Part shown: piece after piece, positions 31,498 to 42,999 of the stretch
Position numbering within the stretch: the first letter of the stretch is position 1
Layout: every line of letters starts with the position of its first letter
From: Platanthera guangdongensis
Taxonomy: Eukaryota > Streptophyta > Magnoliopsida > Asparagales > Orchidaceae
Direction of reading: 5' to 3'
Assembly (NCBI GenBank): GCA_039583875.1
Contig: CM077152.1
Coordinates: forward strand, 21,179,538-21,243,537
Length of the DNA: 64,000 bases
Made by a program: the position numbers and the translations under genes
The notes under the pieces: model-generated
What the model was told of the DNA's origin: nothing
The model's database searches: none
The model's input: only the letters and a program-made list of their open reading frames with translations

Positions 31498-33770
31498 TGT
31501 AACACCCCTTATTCGTCGCATAACATATAGCAGTAGGTCTGGCCGGGGCCCGAAGTCATATACCACAGATAGACCAGACGGTTACTCAAAGGAAACCATC
31601 CAACTAATAACCAACGTCTTACACAGAGTCATTCTAGCGAAAGTAATTATTAAAATTGCAAATTAAGAACTCAGCCACAAGCATGAATGTCCACTACAAA
31701 ACTCAATAGGAATGAAGTACAATACACCAGTACAATAGTCTTAAGGCCTTACAATTGTTTACTCAAATAAAATGTGTCCGGATGTACCTTGGAGTTAGTC
31801 CCCAAGGCTCCCTGTTGCAATCTACCGCGTAGAAAACCCGAAAAACAAATAATTGCACGGAGTCTTCTCCGACCATTCATACAATGCAACATCACCGATC
31901 CAGACTAACTTGTCCAGGTAGGCTTCACACATCATGCTTATGTCCGTTTCTCGATTACGGACTCTACATGTTAAACAACGGGGATTATTCATGTCTACCC
32001 AAATGTTGAAACCAAAAACTTGGTCTCCTATGGAGTTCGGGGTCCCAAAAGAGGGGTGACCTCACACCTACTACACTCAAGAGAACGTCACGGACCAAAG
32101 GATCAAGAAGCTAGGAACAAACCCTCGGCTCTAACGCGGAGGTCCAACCTCACACCCGGAAGGCAACCTGAGCACTTCCCCTCCCTAGCCAATGCTCGAG
32201 CTAGGGTGCATTGGAGGAGCTCTCTCTACTCTACCAAGAAGAAGTTATGGGAGGAGGAAGCAAGGAAAAGTCTCTCTCCAAAGGCACCCAAGGGGGTCTA
32301 TTTATAGTTTTTCCAAGTCCTTGGGGTAAAATGACCAAAATGCCCTTGAGACAAATAGACTTTGGGTCAATAGGAAACACCACACCTGGGGGCAGAGAGG
32401 TAAAAATGCCCCCAGGGGCACAGCGGTAAAAGCAACGCCGCCAAGCCCCCGCCCCAAACACTCGAGGTGGTTCCAGGCCGCCCGGGCGAGAACCAGGCCG
32501 TGGCGGTCTCGCCCGCGAGCAGGCCTCTCGCGCGAGACCGGCCCCCGGCCGTCTCGCCCGCGAGCAGGCCGCCATGGCGAGAACCAGGCCGCGGCCGTCT
32601 CACCCGCGAGCAGGCCTCCCGCGCGAGACCGGCCCCCCGGCCGTCACGCCCGCCCCTACCTCGAACTTAACAGGTCGGGGCGGGTGCTAGCCAACTTGCC
32701 GCACCCGCCGCCCAACAAAGGAGCCATTGGGGGAGGACAATTTTTCCTCCCCCTACTAGTATATTTCCAAGCAATAGCCAAAATTGGCCACCGAGAGTGC
32801 AAAATCTCCAAAAAGCTTAAAAACGCGTTTGCCTTATTTGGGGCCCACTCTTCGCGAATACGGGGTTGTACACCAAAGGAATGTCTCGAACTCACCGCAA
32901 ACTCGCGAAAGAGGGCTTTCTATGCAAAGAAAAAGGACTTCACATGTTCTAGGATGAGAATCGTTACCCTAGCATTCCTCTTTGGCGCCATGGAAATCTA
33001 TACGGATGAAAGACACCGCAACGTCCTCGCCTCCGTAGATCCGAAGTCGGCTTGCGATTCGGGGCTCCGAAGCTCCGCCGGTGGCCGTATCTTCCTTCCT
33101 TCTTCTTCCTTGTTCTCCCCTCTCTCTAGAACTTTAAAAAGAGAGTATTTGGGTGAAAATGAAGGATCCCAAACCCTATTCCCGGTATATACCCAACAGG
33201 AACATCCCCAAGCCGTTAGATCCCAAAATAAGGAAACGGACGGCCACGATTCGGACTTAAAATCCAAAACCTGGGCCGAACACGGCTTGTGACACGTCCG
33301 TGTCCGAGGCCGTGTTCCCCATTCGCCATCGAAACCGACGCGTCCCGAAAAGAACACGGGCTCTCGACACGCCCGTGTCCTGCTCGACACGCCCGTGTCA
33401 TCCAGTACACGCCCGTGTTCCCGGGCGTGTTCCTCCATCGACACAGGACCAAAAATGCCCGAAAGGGACACGGGTACTCGACATGCCTGTGTCGCATTTG
33501 ACACGCCCGTGACCACCCGACATGGCCCGTGTGTTGACCCCATGTATCACCCCCGCTACGACCTGGCTTCAACCCGTGATGGACACGACGTGGGACACGC
33601 CCGTGTCTCAGGCCGTGTTCGCTGCTCGACAATCATCGACTCCAAATTCGTCGACCCGAGCACGACACGCCCCTGGGACATGCCCGTGTCCCAGGCCGTG
33701 GGACCCATGCCAGGTTCCAAACTTGGCTCAAAACGCCACCCGTCGCTCTTTTGAGTTTCGGGGCGTTACA
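31498..33770 (-). repeat. gypsy LTR (family A), inverted copy, internally deleted and carrying a solo LTR
   Basis: Plus-strand ends are TGTAACACCCC (31498) and GGGGCGTTACA (33770). Read on the minus strand it follows the order of the solo LTR at 45628: palindrome-rich zone (33720-33290), then AAGTTCTAGAGAGAGGGGAG (about 33130), then the CGGATCTACGGAGG block. It lacks part of the central region. The solo LTR 32004-32872 is inserted in it. Flanks ACCGC and TAGAA do not match, so its own TSD is lost. Confidence 0.65.
32004..32872 (-). mobile_element. Solo LTR (family B), TSD CCAAA
   Basis: Begins TGTTGAAACCAAAAA and ends CGGGGTTGTACA, flanked by CCAAA at 31999-32003 and 32873-32877. The minus-strand TATA region CTATAAATAGACCCCC lies near 32296-32311. 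A GC-rich minisatellite with GCGAGACCGG and CTCGCCCGCGAGCAGG words fills 32470-32650. It sits inside the family A LTR, so it is the younger insertion. Confidence 0.85.
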
Positions 33771-35285
33771 TAGAAAGCGTTGAGTGAGACATATTCACTC
33801 AACGCTCTCAACGCCTAAATTGCAGAATGCGATTAATGCACAAGGCGTTGAGTGAGATGTGTTCACTCAACGCTCAAAACATCATACATGCAGAAGAGGC
33901 TGTAAAAAGGGTTAAGGCAAAAAGCGTTGAGTGTGCATTACTAACTCAACGCTGTCAATGCCTAGATAGACAAATTTGTCTAAGTACTTTGGCGTTGAGT
34001 GAAGCTCATTCACTCAACGTATATTCTATTGATTTTTGATTTTGGCTAAGTCCACAGGTGCTGACGTCAACAAAGTCAGCAAAATCGCCAGAGTCAACTA
34101 AGTTCAAATCAAACACGGAGAAGCTACAGAACACGACAAACTTTGCCGAGAAGCTACTATACGACTTCTTCCATTAAAGCAAGGCGCAGCTGGAAGATGC
34201 AAGTAGGACCCACTGATCTCTAAGAGCCGTTGATTAACAGACTACAAAAGGATGAGATGGGCCAAGACACAAGACAACTTTTAGGGCATCATCTATTTCA
34301 AAAAGTTAGCAATCGACTTCATCTTCTTCGCCATTGTTGCATGCAAAAAGCTTGAAGCTCTCCTGCAAGAAAAAGTTCAGATAGATGTGCAGTCTCCATC
34401 AGCCACAACAAAATCAAAAATAGTTCTGAAGAAAGAAGAACCTTCAGCCTTCGGCAGGTTCAGTAAGCTGCTTGAAGACTCAAGATCAACAGATATTTAG
34501 CCTTCTACAGCAAGTTCAAGAGCCAGCTTCTGAGTTCTTCCAGCAAAATTTTTCTCTGCTATGAGCAGAGTTAGAGCAGAAGTTACTTTGCTCTAATTAT
34601 TGACACACAAAAAATTCTCTGTGTCAAAGTTATTTTAAAACATTTCTTGTTATAGGATCCTTTTGGATCTGAGTTGCATGGCCTTAGACCTGAAGTAAGG
34701 CAAATTTGCCTTAGCTGTAGGATAGGGCTCCTCTCTGAGTGTAGGATCCTACTGGGATCTAAGGTAGGTGAGTTTTACTCACTGAGAAGTAGGGTAATAT
34801 TGCCTGAGCTGTAGGAGAGTGTATCTCTCTGAGTTGTAGGAGCAAGTTTGCTCTGAGGTAGGGCTATCCTCCATAGTCTTGAGTGCTAGGGCTTAATTGC
34901 CTGAGGTAGGTGATACTTGTATCACTGAGTGTAGGCCTTTGTGGCTGAGGTGTAAGTTTTGGAGGAAACTGAAAGATCCTGGGGAATCTGAGGTGTAAGC
35001 TCCTTGAAGCATTATTTTGGAGAAGTGTCTTGACTAACATGAAGTTAGCAAGGTGTGAGGAGAGTGGATGTACCCATATTTTTGGGGAACCACTATAAAA
35101 AATACTTGTGTGCTTTTCTGTGTTTATTTTCTGCTTGTAGGTTCATAAAAAGCTCTCATCTATTCAATCACATAATAACTCAAGAAGAAACAAAAAGAAT
35201 TCAAAAGACCTAGATAAACCTGTTCACCCCCACTCTAGGTTGCTAGCTAGCTTGAAAACAAGAACTTTCATACACTCCTCAAGGT
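33771..35285 (+). repeat. LTR-like sequence of a SIRE/Maximus-type copia element with serial hairpins
   Basis: No coding capacity. It ends with TTCACCCCCACTCTAGGTTG (35221-35240), resembling the 3' end of SIRE-type copia LTRs. The 5' part holds four GCGTTGAGTGA...TCACTCAACGC hairpins (33776-34020), and 34655-35010 holds about ten short hairpins each followed by TGAG. Neither a second LTR nor a TSD could be placed, so the family call is an inference. Confidence 0.45.
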
Positions 35286-36395
35286 GAGTGGACTCCTATC
35301 ACTATCTAAAGAAACTGTTCCCTCCTTCTCAACTACATGAACAGTATCGTCAACTGTAATAATTGTATCATTACCTTTGTACACCTATAGGCTGGAGAAC
35401 TTCTCCTCATCATAGGTGAGGTGATGACCACACCCGGAGTCGACAATCCAGTCCTCTAGGAAATTGATGGTGGTCCGACATAGCTTGTCGTCATATTTTC
35501 CATGAAGCAATTTCCCCATTCTCCTTCCTTCTTGGAGTCACCTCATTTCTCTGCAGCGTGTCCTAGCAGAAGATTCACCCTATAGTCCTTGTTGAAATAA
35601 CCAGACATGTTGCATCTGAAACATCTAAGTCCTCCTTTCTTACCTCCATTATACTTAGCAGGCTTGCTCCTCTCCCGATGTGATGAGGTAGAAGTACCAT
35701 CTTCATCAGATGACTTCTTATTATTGTGCCACCTTTTCTTCTTACTAGAGTAAAGAACCTCACTATCTCCCCTAAGATAGAGACTCTAGCAATCTGTCTC
35801 GCAAAGCTCTCTCGAGAGGCAAGTATGCTTTCCAACTCCAGCATAGACAGTTGAGTAACCCACCACTGCACTGAAGTGATGAAAGCAAGATACTCCTTTT
35901 ACAGATAGTATATGATATGCTTCTTATCATAGCCTCAGAGATAGACTCAACTAGGACGAGTGTTGAGATCTCTTCATACAAGTTCTCCATCTTTAAGAAG
36001 AAAAAGAGATAGACTTAGAGTGAACTCTCTGGTGATATTGCCCACACACAATGAGGTGGTCGAACATCTCTGGTGATATTGCCCTCTTTAGAGTGAACTC
36101 TGACTTAGCTTTGGTGTACAACCGACTTCTCCACCTCCTGGTATAGCTTTAACAAGAAATTAACTTCTTGTCAATTTTGGCTCCATCGGAAACGACCTAG
36201 TAGAGGTACTCACCAAGTAAGTAGTTCTCCATGCAAGATTTACAGTTCTTGTAGTTAACTTGAGTTAACATCTTAATACCATGATCTTTTGTAAATCCAC
36301 CTTTTATTACTAGATACCTGGTTCACTTGACTTCCAAAAGTACTTAGGAAAGTCCTATAACTGATGACTGCTAAACCCCTGTCTCTCTGATACCA
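35286..36395 (-). pseudogene. copia gag-protease fragment with primer site
   Basis: On the minus strand, the primer site TGGTATCAGAGAG (36395-36383) follows an LTR. Decayed gag comes next, then a zinc knuckle CFRCNMSGYFNKDY (His and last Cys both replaced), then protease DWIVDSGCGHHLTYDEEKF (35455-35390). The frame has several stops. Integrase and RT are absent. Confidence 0.7.
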
Positions 36396-36579
36396 TGTAA
36401 AATTTATAGAATGTGGGTCGTGGACCACTCTCAACCAACTAAGTAAACCACTAGCAATTAGGAGATGCAAGAACAACACTTGTATTATTTTCAGCTTTAC
36501 AAGGCGAGACATACAAGACGAGACATGATTTCACAATCCACTAGATGAAGATCAAAGAAAAAATGTGTTGTTACTAGCA
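36396..36579 (-). repeat. Short 5' LTR of the preceding copia fragment
   Basis: Starts TGTAAAATTTATAG next to the primer site and probably ends GTTACTAGCA. GTTACTAGCAAACC occurs again near 40849. The end position is provisional. Confidence 0.5.
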
Positions 36580-36617
36580 AACCCACTTTGATTTTTAGCA
36601 AATCATTAGTATTAGCA
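36580..36617. other. Insertion site sequence with TTAGCA
   Basis: Short remnant ending in TTAGCA (36612-36617), the left TSD of the copia element to the right. Confidence 0.6.
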
Positions 36618-37815
36618 TGTTATTTAATGATGCTCCACCGGACCGGTCCAGCTGGACCAGTCCGGTTCTGTTTTTATTATATGTTTTTCCTACATATATA
36701 AGCTTGCACAGGAGGGAGATGAGATCCCGATTTTTCATTTCTAACCTAATCGGGAGACGGGAGAGGCGGAATCGGGCGATCGGAAGAAGGCGGCTGCGTC
36801 GGGACCCGATCAAGCGCGACAGCAGGGATCGAGCGGCGGAGGCGGCAGCTTCTTCTTCGGCGAGGATCAGCGGCGGATTCGGGAGGAGATCCGGAGCGGC
36901 ATCGGGCGTTCGTCGGCGGGTTTTCTTCTCCGGCGACAGCGGCGGCTTCAGGACGCGATCTTGCGATCGGGTTCGGCTTCGGGAGAAGATCCGGCAGCGA
37001 CATCGGGATGGAGAAGTGGTGGCGTCGGGCATCGGACGCTTCTTCTCCGGCGACGATCGGCTTCAGGTGGTTCTTCTCCGGCGACGGCCGGCGGTTTCTC
37101 GGGCTTCTTCTCCGGCATTCTTGGTCCGGCGGTTCTTCTCAGGCAGCAGCGGCGGCAGATCTTGCAGGCGAGCGGTGGTTGACGGAGGCGGCGAAAGATT
37201 GATCGGAGTTCCGATCTAGTACACGGCAGCGGCATCGGCTCCATCTCCGATGAAGGAGAGGGGAGATCCACGGCACCGGCGGGTGCAGGTTTCCATCTCC
37301 GACGGCTCCGGCGATCCAGCGGCGGCGGCAACTCCGGCGGTGAAAGAGGGCATAAGGATGCGGTTCCTTCATCTTGAAGAGGGCAGCGGCTTTCTTGGCT
37401 GGAGGGCAGCGACGCGTGGCAGAGGCGAAGATCAGATTCAGATCCAGGCTGCGGATAGGGGAGTTTTCTTTGTTCTCCTGTTGTTCTTTATTTCATATTT
37501 TAGGTTAGTGTCGATACGCTGAGGATCGTTGAGTGTCTGTGTTGTAATCGGATTTTGTTTTCGATTAGTGGATCCGGCGCGCTCTCCCCGTGGATGTAGG
37601 AGCTTAACTCCGAACCACGTATATCTCTTGTCGTCTGTGTTTTTTCTGTATTTTGGAAACTCGAACTGTTGGATTGGTGCGCGCCATTATTTGCTCAAAG
37701 ATTTTTGCTTCCGTTGCTATTGTCCGCGACGAGTTCCGTACTCGCGGGCCGGTGCCAATTGCACAACAATTGGTATCAGAGGGAGGTTCGTCCTTCGGAC
37801 CAGTGAGCAAGTTCA

Positions 37816-38904
37816 ATGACGGCCAAATTCGAGGTTCCAAAATACGATGGGCGGATCGATTTCGGTCTTTGGCAAAAGCGCATAAAGGCCGTACTCGTTC
37901 AGCAGGGTCTTCACAAGGCACTCCTTGGAAAGGAGAAGGCTAAGGTGAAAGACGACAACGAGTGGGATGAGCTGGACCTCAAGGCCATCAGCACCATACA
38001 GCTGTGTTTGACAGACGAGGTCATGTACAACGTTATCGAGGCGGAAACTACGGTGGACTTGTGGAGGAAGCTCGAGGAGCTCTACATGTCCAGGTCGCTC
38101 ACGAACAAGCTGTACGTGAAGAAGCAGTTGTACAGCTTGAGGATGTCTGAGGGAACGCAGTTGTTGGACCATATGAATGTGTTCAACAAGATGGTATCCC
38201 AGTTGCGGAGTATGGATGTGAAGGTCGAGGAGGAAGATCAGGCTCTTCTCCTCTTGTCCTCACTCCCGAGGTCGTTCGATCATTTAGTTACCACCATGTT
38301 GTATGGGAAGGATACCCTTAAGATGGAGGAAGTGGTGACGATGCTTCTCTCTAATGAGAAGAGGAGCAGTTCCGGATCGAGTGCGAGCGAGGGTCTGCTC
38401 GTGAAGAGCAGAGACCCATCCCGAGGGAGATCGAGAGGGGGGGGCAAGGAGGATGATCGACCTAGGTCCAGGGGTAGGTGTTACTACTGCAAGGAGGAGG
38501 GGCATTGGAAGGCCAACTGCCCAGTGAGGAAACTCAAGGGCAAAGATTCTGTGCCTCAGCAGGCTGCAGTGGCATCCGAGTGCATGAGCGATGATGATGT
38601 TCTACACGTTTCACAAAGCCGCGACGTGGTAGTAGGGACCATAGATTCCTGGATCATGGATACAGGATGTTCTTTCCACATGTGCCCGAACATTGAATGG
38701 TTCTCCAGTATTAGGCACTGTGGAGGTGGTCATGTTCGGATGGGAAACCGGTCAGAGTGCGAGATATCTGGAGTCGGGAGCATCAGGATTAGGATGTTTG
38801 ATGGAGTGGTTAGGACCCTCACCGACGTTCGGTATGTGCCCGAGTTGAGGAAGAGCTTGCTTTCTCTAGCACTCTGGAGGCTGCCGGTATTCTTATACCA
38901 GTAG
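37816..38904 (+). CDS. copia gag and protease
   Basis: The 362-aa frame starts MTAKFEVPKYDG just after the primer site. Residues about 10-190 are the copia gag capsid region (YDGRIDFGLWQKRI, LTNKLYVKKQLYSLRM, LLLLSSLPRSFDHLVTTML). The zinc knuckle CYYCKEEGHWKANC (complete CCHC) is near 225, and protease SWIMDTGCSFHMCP near 276. Gag forms the virus-like particle and binds the RNA. The frame leaves homology after RKSLLSL, near the internal deletion. Confidence 0.85.
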   Translation: MTAKFEVPKYDGRIDFGLWQKRIKAVLVQQGLHKALLGKEKAKVKDDNEWDELDLKAISTIQLCLTDEVMYNVIEAETTVDLWRKLEELYMSRSLTNKLYVKKQLYSLRMSEGTQLLDHMNVFNKMVSQLRSMDVKVEEEDQALLLLSSLPRSFDHLVTTMLYGKDTLKMEEVVTMLLSNEKRSSSGSSASEGLLVKSRDPSRGRSRGGGKEDDRPRSRGRCYYCKEEGHWKANCPVRKLKGKDSVPQQAAVASECMSDDDVLHVSQSRDVVVGTIDSWIMDTGCSFHMCPNIEWFSSIRHCGGGHVRMGNRSECEISGVGSIRIRMFDGVVRTLTDVRYVPELRKSLLSLALWRLPVFLYQ

Positions 38905-38914
38905 CAGCGGGTAT

Positions 38915-39514
38915 TTGGAGGTCAGGAGAGGCGCACAGACAGTCTTGAGAGGAGAGCGTTTCAGATCGCTCTATAGACTGATTGGCACCACGATTGCCGG
39001 GGGAGATGCGAGGAGAGAGGTCACACCGTCTCTCGAGCTACAGGATATGGTAGCGCATGCATTTCAGGCGATCTCCTCAGATCGCGATTCCTTCGATAGA
39101 ACTTTAGAGAGCAGAGACCGTTCTCAGAGAAAAGCTAGGAAGGACCAGCGGAGGAGCGGGGCAGGATTCGTGGCAAGGGCGTGTGTACGGAGAGAGGACC
39201 TTGGCGGAGGTAGAATCTTCGCAGCCGTAGAGGAGACGGGTAGAGAGTCATCTCAGGAGTACCCAGACACCGCGAGAGGATCCATCAGGCTTAGAGGTCT
39301 CACCGAGGAACTTAGGATCACTCAGGAGAAGGTGGAGTTGCACAGTGAGAGTTCGAGTGCGATTCGTCTTGCAGTAGACCCGGTCTATCGTGCAAGGACG
39401 AAGCACGTCGACGTGCGTCACCGGGAGTTGAGGGAGTTCGCTCGAGGTGGAGGCGTGATGTTGCGGGAGATTCCTACGGAGGAATGCGTTGCGAGCATGC
39501 AAAGAAATCAGTGA
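38915..39514 (+). pseudogene. copia GAG-pre-integrase scrap joined to RNase H tail
   Basis: The 5' part (RGERFRSLYRLIGTTIAGG) is the GAG-pre-integrase start. The 3' part (KVELHSESSSAIRLAVDPVY, ARTKHVDVRHRELREF) is the C-terminus of copia RNase H. Integrase and RT, normally more than 2 kb, are missing between them. A diverged Arg/Ser-rich linker of about 80 codons fills the gap. Confidence 0.75.
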
Positions 39515-40806
39515 GGCGAGTCAAGTTTGACTTGACTCGGACTGTTGCACGTTGATCGTGCCGGCCCCAGGGAGAGGGGGCTTGTAGTCGCCAGTAGGGG
39601 TCTGTGTGTTTTAGGCGGTTTTAGTGTTCGTGGAGCATCAAGGTGGAGATTGTTATTTAATGATGCTCCACCGGACCGGTCCAGCTGGACCGGTCCGGTT
39701 CTGTTTTTATTATATGTTTTTCCTACATATATAAGCTTGCACAGGAGGGAGATGAGATCCGATTTTTCATTTCTAACCTAATCAGGAGACGGGAGAGGCG
39801 GAATCGGGCGATCGGAAGAGGGCGGTTGCGTCGGGACCCGATCAAGCGCGACAGCAGGGATCGAGCGGCGGAGGCGGCAGCTTCTTCTTCGGCGAGGATC
39901 AGCGGCGGATTCGGGAGGAGATCCGGAGCGGCATCGGGCGTTCGTCGGCGGGTTTTCTTCTCCGGCGACAGCGGCGGCTTCGGGACGCGATCTTGCGATC
40001 GGGTTCGGCTTCGGGAGAAGATCCGGCAGCGACATCGGGAGGGAGAAGTGGTGGCGTCGGGCATCGGACGCTTCTTCTCCGGCGACGATCGGCTTCGGGT
40101 GGTTCTTCTCCGGCGACGGCCGGCGGTTTCTCGGGCTTCTTCTCCGGCATTCTTGGTCCGGCGGTTCTTCTCAGGCAGCAGCGGTGGCAGATCTTGCAGG
40201 CGAGCGGTGGTTGACGGAGGCGGCGAAAGATTGATCGGAGTTCCGATCTAGTACACGACAGCGGCATCGGCTCCATCTCCGGTGAAGAAGAGGGGAGATC
40301 CACGGCAGCGGCGGGTGCAGGTTTCCATCTCCGACGGCTCCGGCGATCCAGCGGCGGCGGCAACTCCGGCGGTGAAAGAGAGCATAAGGCTGCGGTTCCT
40401 TCATCTTGAAGAGGGCAGCGACTTTCTTGGCCGGAGGGCAGCGACGCGTGGCAGAGGCGAATATCAGATTCAGATCCAGGCTGCGGATAGGGGAGTTTTC
40501 TTTGTTCTCCTGTTGTTCTTTATTTCATATTTTAGGTTAGTGTCGATCCGCTGAGGATCGTTGAGTGCCTGTGTTGTAATCGGATTTTGTTTTCGATTAG
40601 TGGATCCGGCGCGCTCTTCCCGTGGATGTAGGAGCTTAACTCCGAACCACGTATATCTCTTGTCGTCTGTGTTTTTTCTGTATTTTGGAAACTCGAACTG
40701 TTGGATTGGTGCGCGCCATTATTTGCTCAAAAATTTTTGCTTCCGTTGCTATTGTCCGCGACGAGTTCCGTACTCGCGGGCCGGTGCCAATTGCACAACA
40801 TTAGCA

Positions 40807-42188
40807 AACCCTCATTTTTCAAAATGGTTATTTGAATCCATTTTGTTACTAGCAAACCAACGTAAATTTTTTTTAAAAAAATAAATTTTGTTCAAAACAT
40901 TCATTCTTTCAAAATAACTAACTACATAAAATGACATTACAAATGATTTCAAATGTATTCATTCAACCACTTATATTAACAATAAAAATGAGTCAAAAAG
41001 CCGCAAAATTTTGTTTAGTATGTCCAAAATTTATTTTTTAACACAATATTATTATATGCATCAAAATCTTTAAGCAAAATATCTTCGGTTTAGAAATATA
41101 TTTGATCTCTAATTCCTATAAATATGTGTTGTATATACGAATTAAGAATATATAAGAATATACTGGTCTTTTTCACTTTTTAAAGATTTTCACGTAAACA
41201 ATTCTCACTCTCTTGTTGGCATTTACTTTGCCTGTTTATGCTTTTGAGTTAAGACGATTGGATTGGACCCGACTGCCAAAAAATGGGGCGACCCCAACAT
41301 GTATAAAAATATAAATTTGAAGTCCAAACAATAGTAATGATGCTCATTTGTTTACAGCCGCTGAATGCACGATGCATTGAATATTTTCATTATCTAATAT
41401 TAAAAAAAAAGTAATGTTTAATTAGGGGTCGCCCAGCGAGAGGCGCAATTCTAAGGGATAGATTCAGCGCATTAATGTGGGTTACATGGCTCCTGCCGAA
41501 GGGTCTCGCCGAAAATTAAATGCGGCGGGCAGCTGACCAGAGCGGCGGGTTTAATCTCACGCTTAGACCGGGCGCGCGCGTGTGAACCGATCCGACTCGA
41601 GTGCTTCACATTAATAGGTGACACGTTTGTGTTGGTTGGATGCTTCGCCCATTCAGCTGCAGCTCAATCCTTCTCCTCCTTTCACATCTCCTATTAAAAG
41701 CTTAACGCCTTAACCCATAACCAAAGTACTTCAACTCGTAGTTGTCGGCGCCCGGCGGTCTCCTCTATCTCGCTTTTTTGTTATCTCGTGCGTTGAATCA
41801 TGTTCAAATCTTGTGTAGAGTTCGAATAATTGTGTCCGCAAGATTTAGGAAAAAAACATTTATTGTTTCGTTCTAAAGGAGTTGCCGTAAAATGCAGACT
41901 TTCACGACGAAGATGAATCTATTGGTTTTGGGTATCAGGGTTGTTAAGTTGGGCTCAAACTGATATTTTTGCTCTGATGAGTTTTGACGAAAACATAACT
42001 GTCATAGGATGTAAGCGTAACAAGACAACATTAATTAATGTCGTCAAGAAAATAAGAAAACTAGCTTTGAACATTAAAGTGGATGATGTTCTTTAGATGA
42101 TGCCGGACATTCTTAACCACCGCATTCACGACAGTCAGATCTAGCATGGCAAAAGGAGCCCTAAAAACACGAGCTAACTAATCCAAAT
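40807..42188. other. AT-rich non-coding DNA
   Basis: No coding landmarks. A promoter-like segment (TATTAAAAG near 41692, followed by a CT-rich tract at 41760) has no open frame downstream. Confidence 0.4.
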
Positions 42189-42409
42189 TTCGGGTGCGTT
42201 TAACGCGGCTTATCATAACTTATTTGCTCCGGTGAAGTTGGACAAAAGTGTCATTGCCATACAATGTATGCTTGGTATGACAAAAGTTACTACCGTTACC
42301 AAATAAATAAATTAGTTTGTGGCATAAAATTTTGGTATGAAAATGATATTTTTGTCTAATCTCAGCGGAACAAATAAGTCACGATAAGTGACGCAAAACG
42401 CAACCCGAA
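42189..42409. mobile_element. MITE with about 60-bp imperfect TIRs
   Basis: The left end TTCGGGTGCGTTTAACGCGG and the right end (reverse complement ATTCGGGTTGCGTTTTGCGT) remain similar through CTTATC.T.ACTTATTTG and AGACAAAA. Length 221 bp, no coding capacity. No clear TSD, so the superfamily is unassigned. Confidence 0.6.
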
Positions 42410-42994
42410 TAATCAATGGTGTTATAGACCTTTCTTGAGTGAGGACGGACATATAATATTGAGGTAGATGAGAAATACTTTTGATTAGTGATGGGGGAGG
42501 GAGAGCTATACGGAGGTGAAATTAATAGAGAGATGGATCTAGGGATCATAGCTTTCTTGCTATTGAAGTTATTTTTGGTATTGAAAGTCTTTAATAGCGT
42601 TGACTGGGAGGATTGTGGTAGATATGGTTGACGATGGAATTAAGGGCCCATTTAGCAAGGTGGTGGAGGTTGTGTACTTAAGATTCTGTTTGGGAACAGG
42701 ATCCGGTGGCACGTCGGGGAAGAGAGAGGGAACGGCCGTCCGCAACGGTCGACTGGTGCTCGGGCCGCCAGTCACAAAACGTCCAGTTTGTCTCCCTTTC
42801 ACCCCGGCCGTCCTCAGCTGGAGCTCCCGATAGCTTGCCAAACAAGCTTCCGCCGTTTCAGCATGGCCGGAATGGTGTCCCGGTGGAATCCCAAACAGAG
42901 CCTTAGTGGTTACGAAACGCTGTTCTTTTGTTGCGATATTTTTGCTCTGAGGAGTTTAGACTAAAACGTTACTTTTGTGATGTCTTTTGACATA
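42410..42994. other. Non-coding DNA left of the gypsy insertion
   Basis: No gene recognised. It ends in the target site CCAAC at 42995-42999. Confidence 0.4.
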
Positions 42995-42999
42995 CCAAC

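Larger units (their letters stand above)
36618..40800 (+). mobile_element. copia element with 1.15 kb LTRs and internal deletion, TSD TTAGCA
   Basis: LTR1 is 36618-37768 (1151 bp) and LTR2 39651-40800 (1150 bp); both run TGTTATTTAATG...GCACAACA and differ at roughly 20 positions by eye. TTAGCA flanks both sides (36612-36617, 40801-40806). The primer site TGGTATCAGAGGG (37771) and the PPT CAAGGTGGAGAT (39639-39650) are intact. The interior of 1.88 kb encodes gag-protease and an RNase H tail but no integrase or RT, so it could move only with proteins supplied in trans. Confidence 0.9.

Noticed and set aside
36617..37522. Several 80-200 aa Arg/Gly-rich frames in 36.6-37.5 kb, repeated at 39.7-40.6 kb
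   Set aside because: They are in the two LTRs of one copia element and occur on both strands, so they are composition artefacts.
41690..41800. Promoter of an unknown plus-strand gene
   Set aside because: TATA-like and CT-rich words are present, but no open frame or splice structure follows.
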